Positions 44,040 to 51,904 of a DNA stretch of 64,000 bases are shown piece by piece. Made by a program: the position numbers and the translations under genes. The notes under the pieces were generated by a model that made no database searches, had not been told where the DNA came from, and was given only the letters and a program-made list of their open reading frames with translations. The DNA is from RPQJ01 sp963846885 (GTDB taxonomy: Bacteria > Pseudomonadota > Gammaproteobacteria > Steroidobacterales > Steroidobacteraceae): the NCBI GenBank assembly GCA_963846885.1, contig CAWJXS010000012.1, positions 1 through 64,000 of the forward strand, read 5' to 3'. Within the stretch, counting starts at the first letter, position 1. Every line of letters begins with the position of its first letter.

Positions 44040-46036
44040 GCCGCGTCTCCCTCGTAGCGCACGAGCATGTGCCCCGGAACGACCTGGTCGCCCGTCGCCA
44101 CCCCGACTTCCGCGATCACTCCCGCCCGCGCCGCGCGGACTTCATGCTCCATCTTCATGGCCTCGAGCACCACGAGCCGGTCGCCCTGCGCGACCGTGGC
44201 GCCGGGCAGGGCCAGCACTTCGAGCACGCGGCCGTTGATCGTGGCGCGCACCGTGGCGGCGCTCGCTGCCTCCGCCTGGGCGGAACGCACGGGCTCGCGC
44301 CGCATGTTCTGGAAGGCATGGTCGCCGCGCGGGGTATGCAGCCACAACGTTGCGCCAGACCAGGCGTAGCGGTAGTCGCAGCGCTCGCCGTCCACCTCGG
44401 CGTGCCCCGTGCGGCCCGCCATTGCCGCCACGCCCACCACGGTATGCCGGTCGGACTCGTGTTCGATCTGCGCGCTGCACGGCGTCAGGTGCAGGCGTCC
44501 CCGCATCGTGCCGGTGCCCGCCGCGAAAGCAGCCGGTGCGCGCCAATGCAGCGCCCAGGGCTGCGGGAGGGGCCGGCCCGTGCTCCAGTGTCGCCATGCC
44601 GCTGGCGTGCATTCGGCCTCGGGCGCACCCGCGATCGACAGCCATGCGGCGAGTGCCCACGTCCTCGGGTCGGGTGGCGCCGCGCGCGTGCCGGGCTCGC
44701 CGAAGTGTCGTTCGACGAATGCCGTCGACACGTCACGACCGGCGCGGAAGCCGTCGTGTCGCAGGGCACGGGCCAAAAATACGCGATTGCTCGGCACGCC
44801 GAGCAGTACGGTGCGGTCGAGCGCGTCGGCCAGTTGTTCGATGCACTCGTCACGCGTGGCGGCGCGGACGACCAGCTTGGCAACCATCGAGTCGTACCAG
44901 GCGGGTATCGCGGTGCCGATGCCAAGCGCGTGGTCGCAGCGGATCGTGTCCGGCACCGACCAGTCGAGCACCGTGCCGCTGCCCGGCAGGAATTCGTCGA
45001 CAGGCGACTCGGCGCACAGCCGGACCTCGATCGCGTGCCCGTCGAACCGCACTTCGTCCTGGCGCCGGGGCAGTGGTTCTCCGCGCGCGACGCGCAACTG
45101 CCACTCGACCAGGTCGAGCCCCGTGACGCATTCGGTGACGGGGTGTTCCACCTGCAGCCGCGTGTTCATCTCCATGAAGTAGTAGTGTCCTGCGCGATCG
45201 AGCAGGAACTCCACCGTGCCCGCGCCCACGTAGCCGATTTCGCGGGCGACGGCGACCGCGGTGGCTCCCATGCGCTCACGCAGCCCGGCGTCGACGGCAG
45301 GCGAGGGCGATTCCTCGATCACCTTCTGGTGGCGGCGCTGCACGGAGCAATCGCGCTCGCCAAGGTGCAGCACGTTGCCATGCCCGTCGGCAAAGACCTG
45401 TACCTCGACGTGACGCGGCTCGACGATGGCGCGTTCGAGGATCAGCCGGCCGTCACCGAAGGCTTTCGCTGCCTCGCTGGCCGCGGAGCGCAGAGCGTCG
45501 GGCAGGCGCGCCGCGTCATCCACGAGACGCATGCCCCGCCCACCGCCTCCCGCGGCAGCCTTCACCATGACCGGGAACCCGATCCGTGTCGCCTCACGGC
45601 ACAGCGTGGTGGCGTCCTGGTCGTCGCCGTCATAGCCGGGCACGACGGGAATGCCCGCAGCCGCCATGCGCTGCCGCGCACGGGCCTTGTCACCCATTGC
45701 CGCGATGGCTGACGGCGGGGGACCGACGAAGACGAAGCCAGCGTCCAGCACTGCGCTTGCGAACTCGGAGCTTTCTGCGAGGAAGCCATATCCAGGATGA
45801 ATCGCGTCGGCTCCTGCCGCGCGTGCTGCAGCCAGCAGCTTGGCGATGCAGAGATAGCTGTCGGCCGCAGCCAGGCCGCCCAGGGCCACGCTGTCATCAC
45901 AGGCGCAGACATGTGGGTTGGCGCGATCGGCGTCGGAATAGACCGCAATGGTGGCGATGCCCATGCGGCGCGCAGTGCGCGCGATGCGTGTGACGATCTC
46001 GCCGCGATTGGCAATCAACAGGCGTCGCACGGACAT
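44036..46036 (-). CDS. Acyl-CoA carboxylase alpha subunit (biotin carboxylase plus biotin carrier; atuF/liuD-like)
   Basis: 666-residue biotin-dependent carboxylase subunit. Order: biotin carboxylase with RRLLIANRGEIVTRIARTAR, ATP loop KAAAGGGGRGMRLV, EMNTRLQVEHPVTE; a BT-like linker; and a C-terminal carrier with the biotinylation motif LEAMKMEHE. Length and single-carrier layout match methylcrotonyl- and geranyl-CoA carboxylase alpha chains. Its ATG at 46036 overlaps the stop of the crotonase (TGATG) and its own stop overlaps the BKACE start. The neighbouring AtuD-like dehydrogenase favours a terpenoyl-CoA over methylcrotonyl-CoA; this is inference. Confidence 0.92.
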   Translation of the reverse strand: MSVRRLLIANRGEIVTRIARTARRMGIATIAVYSDADRANPHVCACDDSVALGGLAAADSYLCIAKLLAAARAAGADAIHPGYGFLAESSEFASAVLDAGFVFVGPPPSAIAAMGDKARARQRMAAAGIPVVPGYDGDDQDATTLCREATRIGFPVMVKAAAGGGGRGMRLVDDAARLPDALRSAASEAAKAFGDGRLILERAIVEPRHVEVQVFADGHGNVLHLGERDCSVQRRHQKVIEESPSPAVDAGLRERMGATAVAVAREIGYVGAGTVEFLLDRAGHYYFMEMNTRLQVEHPVTECVTGLDLVEWQLRVARGEPLPRRQDEVRFDGHAIEVRLCAESPVDEFLPGSGTVLDWSVPDTIRCDHALGIGTAIPAWYDSMVAKLVVRAATRDECIEQLADALDRTVLLGVPSNRVFLARALRHDGFRAGRDVSTAFVERHFGEPGTRAAPPDPRTWALAAWLSIAGAPEAECTPAAWRHWSTGRPLPQPWALHWRAPAAFAAGTGTMRGRLHLTPCSAQIEHESDRHTVVGVAAMAGRTGHAEVDGERCDYRYAWSGATLWLHTPRGDHAFQNMRREPVRSAQAEAASAATVRATINGRVLEVLALPGATVAQGDRLVVLEAMKMEHEVRAARAGVIAEVGVATGDQVVPGHMLVRYEGDAA

Positions 46037-46854
46037 CAGGTGAACTCCGGCAAGGCGGGTACGCCGGTGTGCCACCGCGGCGGTCGCCGTTCGCGACTGG
46101 CAGCGATCCCCTCCTGGGCAGAACCGGCGCGTAACAGCGTTGCAAAGTCCTGCGCCGCCGCATCCAGCGCAGGCGCAAGCGGCGTCGACTGGTTGCGCAG
46201 CGTCAGTTGCTTCGTGACGCGCAGCGCCGCGGGCTCGACGCGTGCAAGCAGCGCGAGCTCCGCAGCCACTGCGGCTTCGAGTGCGGACGACGCTACGACG
46301 CGATCTGCGAGGCCCATGGCCAGCGCGGCCGCAGCATCGAGTCGCGCTGCCGTCATCAGGTGCCAGCGCGCTTGCACGCACCCCAAGCGCCGGGCAACGA
46401 AAGGGGCGATCTGGGCCGGAGCCAGGCCCAGCGCGGTTTCGGGCACGGCGAACACCGCGTCGTCCGTTGCGATCACGCGGTCCATGACACAGGCGAGGCC
46501 GACGCCGCCACCCATCGCGGCGCCACGGACGATGCCGAGGGTTGCCACCGGCAATGCAGACAGGCGCTCGAGCAGCGTGCCGTAGAGGCGATTGTGCGTG
46601 GCGATGGGATCGGTTTCGGCCGGTGGTGGCGTCGTCGCCATCAGCGCCTGGAAGCGATCGAAGTCGCCGCCTGCGCAAAAGCTGCCGCCCGCGCCCCAGA
46701 GCACCAGTGCCCGCGCGGTTGGATCGCGGTCGACTTCGTCGCACAGCGCGAGCAACTCGCCGATCATGGCTTCAGAGAGCGCGTTGCGCTTGTCGGGGCG
46801 ATTGAGCCGTGCGAACCAGAATGCGTCGCGTCGCTCGACCTGCACCAGGCTCAT
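46036..46854 (-). CDS. Crotonase-family hydratase (atuE/liuC-like, isohexenylglutaconyl/methylglutaconyl-CoA type)
   Basis: 272-residue hydratase. RGAAMGGGVGLACVMDRVIA has Gly where classical enoyl-CoA hydratase has its first catalytic Glu, while FAVPETALGLAPAQIAPF retains the second. That pattern is shared with methylglutaconyl-CoA and isohexenylglutaconyl-CoA hydratases. It overlaps the upstream acyl-CoA dehydrogenase (ATGA) and the downstream carboxylase alpha gene (TGATG), so the three are coupled. It should hydrate the carboxylated enoyl-CoA made by the carboxylase. Confidence 0.87.
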   Translation of the reverse strand: MSLVQVERRDAFWFARLNRPDKRNALSEAMIGELLALCDEVDRDPTARALVLWGAGGSFCAGGDFDRFQALMATTPPPAETDPIATHNRLYGTLLERLSALPVATLGIVRGAAMGGGVGLACVMDRVIATDDAVFAVPETALGLAPAQIAPFVARRLGCVQARWHLMTAARLDAAAALAMGLADRVVASSALEAAVAAELALLARVEPAALRVTKQLTLRNQSTPLAPALDAAAQDFATLLRAGSAQEGIAASRERRPPRWHTGVPALPEFT

Positions 46855-48008
46855 GCGCCAGGCCTCGACAGCGTGCCGTTCAGCTTGCAGATGATCGACA
46901 GCATGACCTCGTCCGCGCCGCCGCCGATGGAGCCCAGGCGACCATCGCGATAGAGGCGCGAGACACGGTTCTCCCATGTGTAACCCATGCCACCCCAGTA
47001 CTGCAGGCACTTGTCGGCCACTTCGCGCGACAGCCGGCCCGCCTTGAGCTTGGCCATCGAGGCCAGTTGCGTGACGTCCTGGCCGGCGACGAACAACTCG
47101 GTCGCGCGATACACCAGCGCACGCAATGCTTCGACCTCGGTCTGCAGTTCGGCGAGCGTGTAGTGCACGACCTGGTTGTCGAGCACGCTGCGGCCGAAGA
47201 TCTGGCGGCTGCGCGTGTACTCGATCGTGTCCGCGATGGCGTGGTCGAGTCCGCCGAGCGCGTTCGCCGCGCCCCAGAGCCGCTCTTCCTGGAACTGCTG
47301 CATCTGGTAGGTGAAGCCCAGGCCTTCTTCGCCGATGCGGTAGCGCTGCGGCACGCGCACGTCGTCGAAGTGAATCTGCGCGGTGTCGGAGGAGTGCATG
47401 CCGAGCTTGCGGATCTTGCGCGCCACCGTGACGCCCGGCGACTTCATGGGCACGACGATCAGTGACTTGTTGCGGTGCGGGCTGCCGTCGGACGTGTTGG
47501 CGAGGCAGCACATCCAGTCGGCCTGCGCGCCGTTGGTGATCCAGAGCTTGCCGCCGTTGATGACGTAGTCGCCGCCGTCCTTGCGGGCGGTGGTGCGGAT
47601 CGAGGCCACGTCCGAGCCGGCGCCGGGTTCCGATACGCCGATGCAGGCCACCTGTTCGCCGGCGACGGCGGGTACCAGGAACTCACGCTGCAACTCGGGG
47701 CTGCCGATGCGGGCGAGCGCGGGCGTGGCCATGTCCGTCTGCACGCCGATCGCCAGTGGCACGCCGCCGCAGTTGCACGCGCCCAGAGCCTCGGCCAGGA
47801 CCACGGCGTAACTGTAATCGAGCTCGGCGCCGCCGACCGTTGCCGGCTTGGTCAGGCCGAGCAGGCCCAGTTGGCCCAGCTTGCGGAAGACCTCGTGGGC
47901 AGGAAAGGCACCGGAGTCTTCCCAGGCATCGACGTGTGGGTTCAGTTCTTCGCGGCAGAAGCGCTCGACCGTGCGGCGGAGTTCAGCGTGCTCGTGCGTG
48001 AATAGCAT
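46851..48008 (-). CDS. Acyl-CoA dehydrogenase (atuD-like, citronellyl-CoA dehydrogenase type)
   Basis: 385-residue FAD flavoenzyme that introduces the 2,3 double bond of an acyl-CoA. Family motifs are ACIGVSEPGAGSDVASIRTT and YWGGMGYTWENRVSRLYRDG. The segment GGVPLAIGVQTDMATPALAR agrees with citronellyl-CoA dehydrogenases from acyclic-terpene degraders, as I remember them. It is 15 bp downstream of the carboxylase beta gene. By analogy it would make the cis-geranyl-CoA or related enoyl-CoA that is then carboxylated. It is distinct from the second dehydrogenase at 49721. Confidence 0.88.
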   Translation of the reverse strand: MLFTHEHAELRRTVERFCREELNPHVDAWEDSGAFPAHEVFRKLGQLGLLGLTKPATVGGAELDYSYAVVLAEALGACNCGGVPLAIGVQTDMATPALARIGSPELQREFLVPAVAGEQVACIGVSEPGAGSDVASIRTTARKDGGDYVINGGKLWITNGAQADWMCCLANTSDGSPHRNKSLIVVPMKSPGVTVARKIRKLGMHSSDTAQIHFDDVRVPQRYRIGEEGLGFTYQMQQFQEERLWGAANALGGLDHAIADTIEYTRSRQIFGRSVLDNQVVHYTLAELQTEVEALRALVYRATELFVAGQDVTQLASMAKLKAGRLSREVADKCLQYWGGMGYTWENRVSRLYRDGRLGSIGGGADEVMLSIICKLNGTLSRPGA

Positions 48009-48023
48009 GGAGGCCTCGGAAGG

Positions 48024-49640
48024 TCAGGGTCGGGCAACGCCGAAAGTGAGCGGTCGCAACGTGAGCGCGTCTGCGCGCCGGAACAGGTACAGCACCTGCG
48101 TGAGCACGCGGCGCGTCTCGCGCGGATCGATGATGCCGTCGTCGAGCAGGCGGCCCGACGTATAGAACGACGCAGTCTGGCGCTCGAACGTGTCGACGAT
48201 CTTCGCCCGCATGCCGTCGATCTGCGCGCGGTCGGGTTCGAGTCCGCGTTCCTTCGCCGAGGCTTCCATCACGATCGCCATGGTGCCGGCCGCCTGTTCC
48301 GCACCCATGACGGCGGTGCGGGCGTTGGGCCACGAGAACAGGAAGCGAGGCGCGAAGCCGCGCCCGCACATGCCGTAGTTGCCTGCGCCGTAGGATGCGC
48401 CGCACTGGATGGTGACTTGCGGCACCGTCGCGTTGGCCACGGCCTGGATCATCTTGGACCCGTGCTTGATCATGCCTGCACGCTCGGATTCGCGGCCGAC
48501 GATGTAGCCCGTGGTGTGCTGCAGGTAAACCAGCGGCAACCCGGACTGGCAGCACTGCTGGATGAAGTGCGTGGCCTTGCTCGCACCCGCGGGGTCGAGC
48601 GGGCCGTTGTTGGTCAGGAGGCCGACCGGAAAGCCGCCGATCGACGCATGCGCGCAGACCGTGGCGGGCCCGTAGGTCGGCTGGAACTCCATGAAGTCCG
48701 AGTCGTCGCAAAGGCGCGCGATGATCTCGCGCATGTCGACCGGCTTGCGGCCATCGACCGGCATGATGCCGAGCAGGTCCTCGTCCGGGAAGCGTGGCGC
48801 TGGCGCAGCGGGCAACGGCGCCTCGTGCCGATGCCAGGCCAGCCGCAACAAGTGCTCGCGCAGCGCGCGGATCGCGTCGGCATCGTCCTCGGCGAGGCAG
48901 TCCGCGAGCCCGGACACGGTGGCGTGCATGAGGGCGCCGCCGAGTTCCTCTTCGGTGGCGATTTCGCCGGTCGCAGCCTTGAGCAGGGGCGGACCCGCGA
49001 GGAAGGCACGGGCCCGATCGCGGACCATGACGACGAAGTCGGACATTCCGGGCATGTAGGCGCCGCCCGCTGTCGCGCTGCCGTGCACGATCGTGAGCAC
49101 CGGAACGCCAGCCGCCGAGAGCCGGGCAAGCCGCGCGTAGTGCGAGCCGCCGCTGATGAAGTCTTCGACGCGGTAGCGCAGCAGGTTGGCACCCGCCGAC
49201 TCCACCAGGTGCACGAACGGCAGCCGGTTCTCGAGCGACAGTTGCTGGGCGCGCTGGAACTTCTCGAGCCCCATCGGTTGCAGCGCGCCCGCCTCGATGC
49301 CGGAATCGTCCACGACCACCACGCAACGCGCGCCGCTCACCTCGCCGATGCCGGCGAGCAGGCCGCCGCCCGGCGTTGATTTCTCCGGATCGGGTTGATC
49401 GAGCAGGTAGCCCGCGCACGCCGAGAGTTCGAGGTAGGGAGCCCCGGCGTCGAGCAGCAGCCCGAGGCGCTCGCGCGGCAGCAGTTGTCCGCGCCGGGCG
49501 AAGCGCGGCCCGGCCCTGCCCGATGCGGCAGCCGTGCGCTCGCGCAACTCGTCATGGCGGGCGATCAACGCCAGCATGTGCGCCCTGTTCTCGCCACAGG
49601 CGGCGCCCGCCATGTCCAGCGACGACTCGAAGACCGGCAT
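48024..49640 (-). CDS. Acyl-CoA carboxylase beta (carboxyltransferase) subunit (atuC/liuB-like)
   Basis: 538-residue carboxyltransferase with two crotonase-like halves; it transfers CO2 from biotin to the gamma-carbon of an enoyl-CoA. The acyl-CoA and biotin sites appear in VHGSATAGGAYMPGMSDFVV, GPPLLKAATGEIATEEELGG and TIQCGASYGAGNYGMCGRG. Length equals geranyl-CoA carboxylase AtuC, and the ending LRPLTFGVARP also fits. It heads the operon behind a perfect palindrome at 49676, with GAGG upstream of the ATG. Methylcrotonyl-CoA as the substrate remains possible. Confidence 0.92.
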   Translation of the reverse strand: MPVFESSLDMAGAACGENRAHMLALIARHDELRERTAAASGRAGPRFARRGQLLPRERLGLLLDAGAPYLELSACAGYLLDQPDPEKSTPGGGLLAGIGEVSGARCVVVVDDSGIEAGALQPMGLEKFQRAQQLSLENRLPFVHLVESAGANLLRYRVEDFISGGSHYARLARLSAAGVPVLTIVHGSATAGGAYMPGMSDFVVMVRDRARAFLAGPPLLKAATGEIATEEELGGALMHATVSGLADCLAEDDADAIRALREHLLRLAWHRHEAPLPAAPAPRFPDEDLLGIMPVDGRKPVDMREIIARLCDDSDFMEFQPTYGPATVCAHASIGGFPVGLLTNNGPLDPAGASKATHFIQQCCQSGLPLVYLQHTTGYIVGRESERAGMIKHGSKMIQAVANATVPQVTIQCGASYGAGNYGMCGRGFAPRFLFSWPNARTAVMGAEQAAGTMAIVMEASAKERGLEPDRAQIDGMRAKIVDTFERQTASFYTSGRLLDDGIIDPRETRRVLTQVLYLFRRADALTLRPLTFGVARP

Positions 49641-49675
49641 GCACCACCTCGCGCTGATCGATGAGCCGATCGTAG

Positions 49676-49689
49676 AGCAAGCGCTTGCT
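49676..49689. promoter_or_regulatory. Perfect 14-bp palindrome, candidate TetR operator
   Basis: AGCAAGCGCTTGCT is a perfect dyad in the 80-bp gap between the divergent carboxylase beta (start 49640) and acyl-CoA dehydrogenase (start 49721) genes. It fits the AnCAAGnnCTTGnT pattern known for the mycobacterial regulator KstR2. The TetR-family gene at 50890 is the likely source of the protein that binds here; the two regulators need not be orthologous. Confidence 0.65.
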
Positions 49690-49720
49690 TGAATAAAGGG
49701 GGTGGGCCTAAGCTTGGGAC

Positions 49721-50893
49721 GTGCAACCCCTGTGGCTCAATCCCGCCCGTCAGACGTCCGGCCACCAGGCCCTGCGTGAGACCGTGCAGCGCTTCGTCGC
49801 GCGCGAACTGGCGCCGCACGCCACCGAGTGGGACGAGGCCGGCGAGTTCCCGCGTGACCTGTACCCGCGGGCCGCGGCCGCGGGGTTGTTCGGCCTGCGC
49901 ATGCCGGAGGAATTCGGCGGCGTGCCGGACGCCGACTTCCTCCACTCGCTGATTCTCTGTGTTGAACTCGCGCAATGCGGTTCGGGCGGCCTGCTGGCAT
50001 CGTTGCTGTCACACGCGATTGCGGCGCCGCCCATCGCGGCCTTGGGCTCGCGCGAGCTCCAGCAGCGGACCTTGCCTCGCATCTTGTCAGGCGAGTGGAT
50101 TGCAGCGCTCGCGATCACCGAGCCGTCCGGTGGCTCGGACGTCGCTGCGTTGCGCACCGTGGCGCGGCGCGACGGCGACGCCTACGTGGTCGACGGCGAG
50201 AAGACCTTCATCACTTCGGGCATGCGCGCGGACGTCTACACGGTGGCCGTGCGGACCGACCCGGACGCACGCGGCGCGCGTGGCATCTCGCTGCTGGTGA
50301 TCGACCGCGACACGCCCGGGTTCACGCGCACGCCCCTGCGGAAAATGGGTTGGTGGGCGTCGGATACCGCGCACCTCGCATTTGCCGGCGCGCGCGTCCC
50401 GGCCGCAAACCTGCTGGGCGAGGAGGGCGAGGGCTTCCGCGCCATCATGCACAACTTCACCGCCGAGCGATTTTCCATGGCGGGCTTCGCGCTCGGCTTC
50501 GCCTGGGTCTGCTACTGCGAGGCGCTCGCCTGGGCACAGCAGCGCAAGACGTTCGGCCAGCGGCTGGTGGACCACCAGGTGGTGCGCCATCGCTTCGTCG
50601 ACATGCTGGCGCAGATCGAGTCGACGCGCGCGCTGCTCGAGGATGTGGCGTGGCGTCTCGATCACGAGGGGCCTGCGGCTCCTGCGGTGGTCGCCGCCGT
50701 GTGCATGGCCAAGAACACGGCGACGCGCACGATGCAGTTCTGCGCCGACGCCGCCGTGCAGACGCTCGGCGGCATGGGCTACATGCGCGGCACGCACTCC
50801 GAACGCATCTATCGTGAAGTGAAGGTCAACATGATCGGCGGCGGCGCGGAGGAAATCATGAAAGACCTGGCTGCACGCCAGCTCGCGCTGTGA
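49721..50893 (+). CDS. Acyl-CoA dehydrogenase
   Basis: 390-residue FAD acyl-CoA dehydrogenase. It has AALAITEPSGGSDVAALRTV, ITSGMRADVYTVAVRTD, LGGMGYMRGTHSERIYREVK and a GGGAEEI region near the C-terminus. The start is a GTG with only a weak Shine-Dalgarno (GGGAC) close by. It overlaps the following TetR gene (GTGA) and is divergent from the carboxylase operon across a palindrome. It probably performs a second oxidation in the same pathway; the substrate is not defined. Confidence 0.9.
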   Translation: MQPLWLNPARQTSGHQALRETVQRFVARELAPHATEWDEAGEFPRDLYPRAAAAGLFGLRMPEEFGGVPDADFLHSLILCVELAQCGSGGLLASLLSHAIAAPPIAALGSRELQQRTLPRILSGEWIAALAITEPSGGSDVAALRTVARRDGDAYVVDGEKTFITSGMRADVYTVAVRTDPDARGARGISLLVIDRDTPGFTRTPLRKMGWWASDTAHLAFAGARVPAANLLGEEGEGFRAIMHNFTAERFSMAGFALGFAWVCYCEALAWAQQRKTFGQRLVDHQVVRHRFVDMLAQIESTRALLEDVAWRLDHEGPAAPAVVAAVCMAKNTATRTMQFCADAAVQTLGGMGYMRGTHSERIYREVKVNMIGGGAEEIMKDLAARQLAL

Positions 50894-51561
50894 GCGCCAC
50901 GCTGCAGCGGGCGCCGCGGCGCAGGCGCGCCGACGCCACCGAGGCGGACGGCAATCGACGCCGGCAATTGCTGCGCGCGTCGGCCCGCCTGTTCCGCGAG
51001 AAGGGGTACGACGGCACGTCGGTGCGCGACATCGCGCAGGCGACGGGAATGCAGTCGGGGAGCTGGGTGTATCACTTCGCGACCAAGCAGGACATCCTCG
51101 AAGCGGTCATGCGCGAAGGACTGGTCGCAGCGCTGGCGCGCATCGAGGCCATCGTCGCCGAGGCGTCGCCCCCGCGCGCGACCTTCGAGCAGCTCGTGCG
51201 CGCGCATCTCGAGACACTGCTCGGACCCGGGCAGGACTTCATCCCGGTCGTGTTGTATGAGTGGCGGTCACTCGAGCCGGCGGCCCGGCGCAAGATCAAG
51301 GTGCTGCTCAAGCGGTACGAGGCCATCTGGCAGGAAGTAATTGCGGCGCTGCAGCAAAATGGTGACTGGCCAGGCAGCACGCGCATCGACGCGTTGCTGC
51401 TGTTCGGCGCGTTGAACTGGATCGCGCGCTGGTACGACGTGCGGCGCGCACTCGACGTGGATGCCCTGGCCAGCGAATGCATCCGCTTTTTCCTGCGTGA
51501 ACCGGCGCGGTCGACGCGCAGGAAAACCGCTCGCCCGCAGCGGCGGAGGGGGCCGGCGTGA
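50890..51561 (+). CDS. TetR/AcrR family regulator of the carboxylase operon
   Basis: 223-residue regulator. The N-terminal helix-turn-helix reads SARLFREKGYDGTSVRDIAQ and ATGMQSGSWVYHFATKQDIL; the rest is the helical ligand domain. The GTG start overlaps the acyl-CoA dehydrogenase stop. The C-terminus is basic. By position it is the local repressor and probably senses an acyl-CoA of the pathway. Its most likely site is the palindrome at 49676-49689. Confidence 0.92.
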   Translation: MSATLQRAPRRRRADATEADGNRRRQLLRASARLFREKGYDGTSVRDIAQATGMQSGSWVYHFATKQDILEAVMREGLVAALARIEAIVAEASPPRATFEQLVRAHLETLLGPGQDFIPVVLYEWRSLEPAARRKIKVLLKRYEAIWQEVIAALQQNGDWPGSTRIDALLLFGALNWIARWYDVRRALDVDALASECIRFFLREPARSTRRKTARPQRRRGPA

Positions 51562-51904
51562 CGCGTCAGACACCCGCCGGAGCCACTCCAGATTTTTTGC
51601 ATGGCAAAAACGCAACGCTTACTCAGGTTGTCTTGTGCCCGGGCCACTGGCAACCTTGCGCAACGGGGAATTTCGATAGTGGTATTTCGGATACTCACTA
51701 CTGTGACTGTGGATGGTCAGGACTAGCCTCACGCGGATGGCAGTGCGGCCGATCCGGCCAGGCGATGTATGCGATGGGGATCACCTAACTACGAGCGGCG
51801 GCACGGCAAGGAAGTCCAGAGCGGCCAGATTTTGCGGATGCCGCAAGTCAGGTCCGCGAGAATATTTGCAACTGAGTGACTCACAGGCAACTGGGGGATT
51901 TCTA
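51562..51904. other. Gene-free leader region before the DUF1302 gene
   Basis: 343 bp with no credible gene. It holds two exact small palindromes: TTTTTGC-ATG-GCAAAAA (51594-51610), which could end the TetR transcript, and TTGCGG-ATG-CCGCAA (51832-51846). The second is about 60 bp before the DUF1302 start and may be a regulator site. The interior is richer in A/T than the coding regions, in keeping with a promoter for the long envelope operon that follows. Confidence 0.55.
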
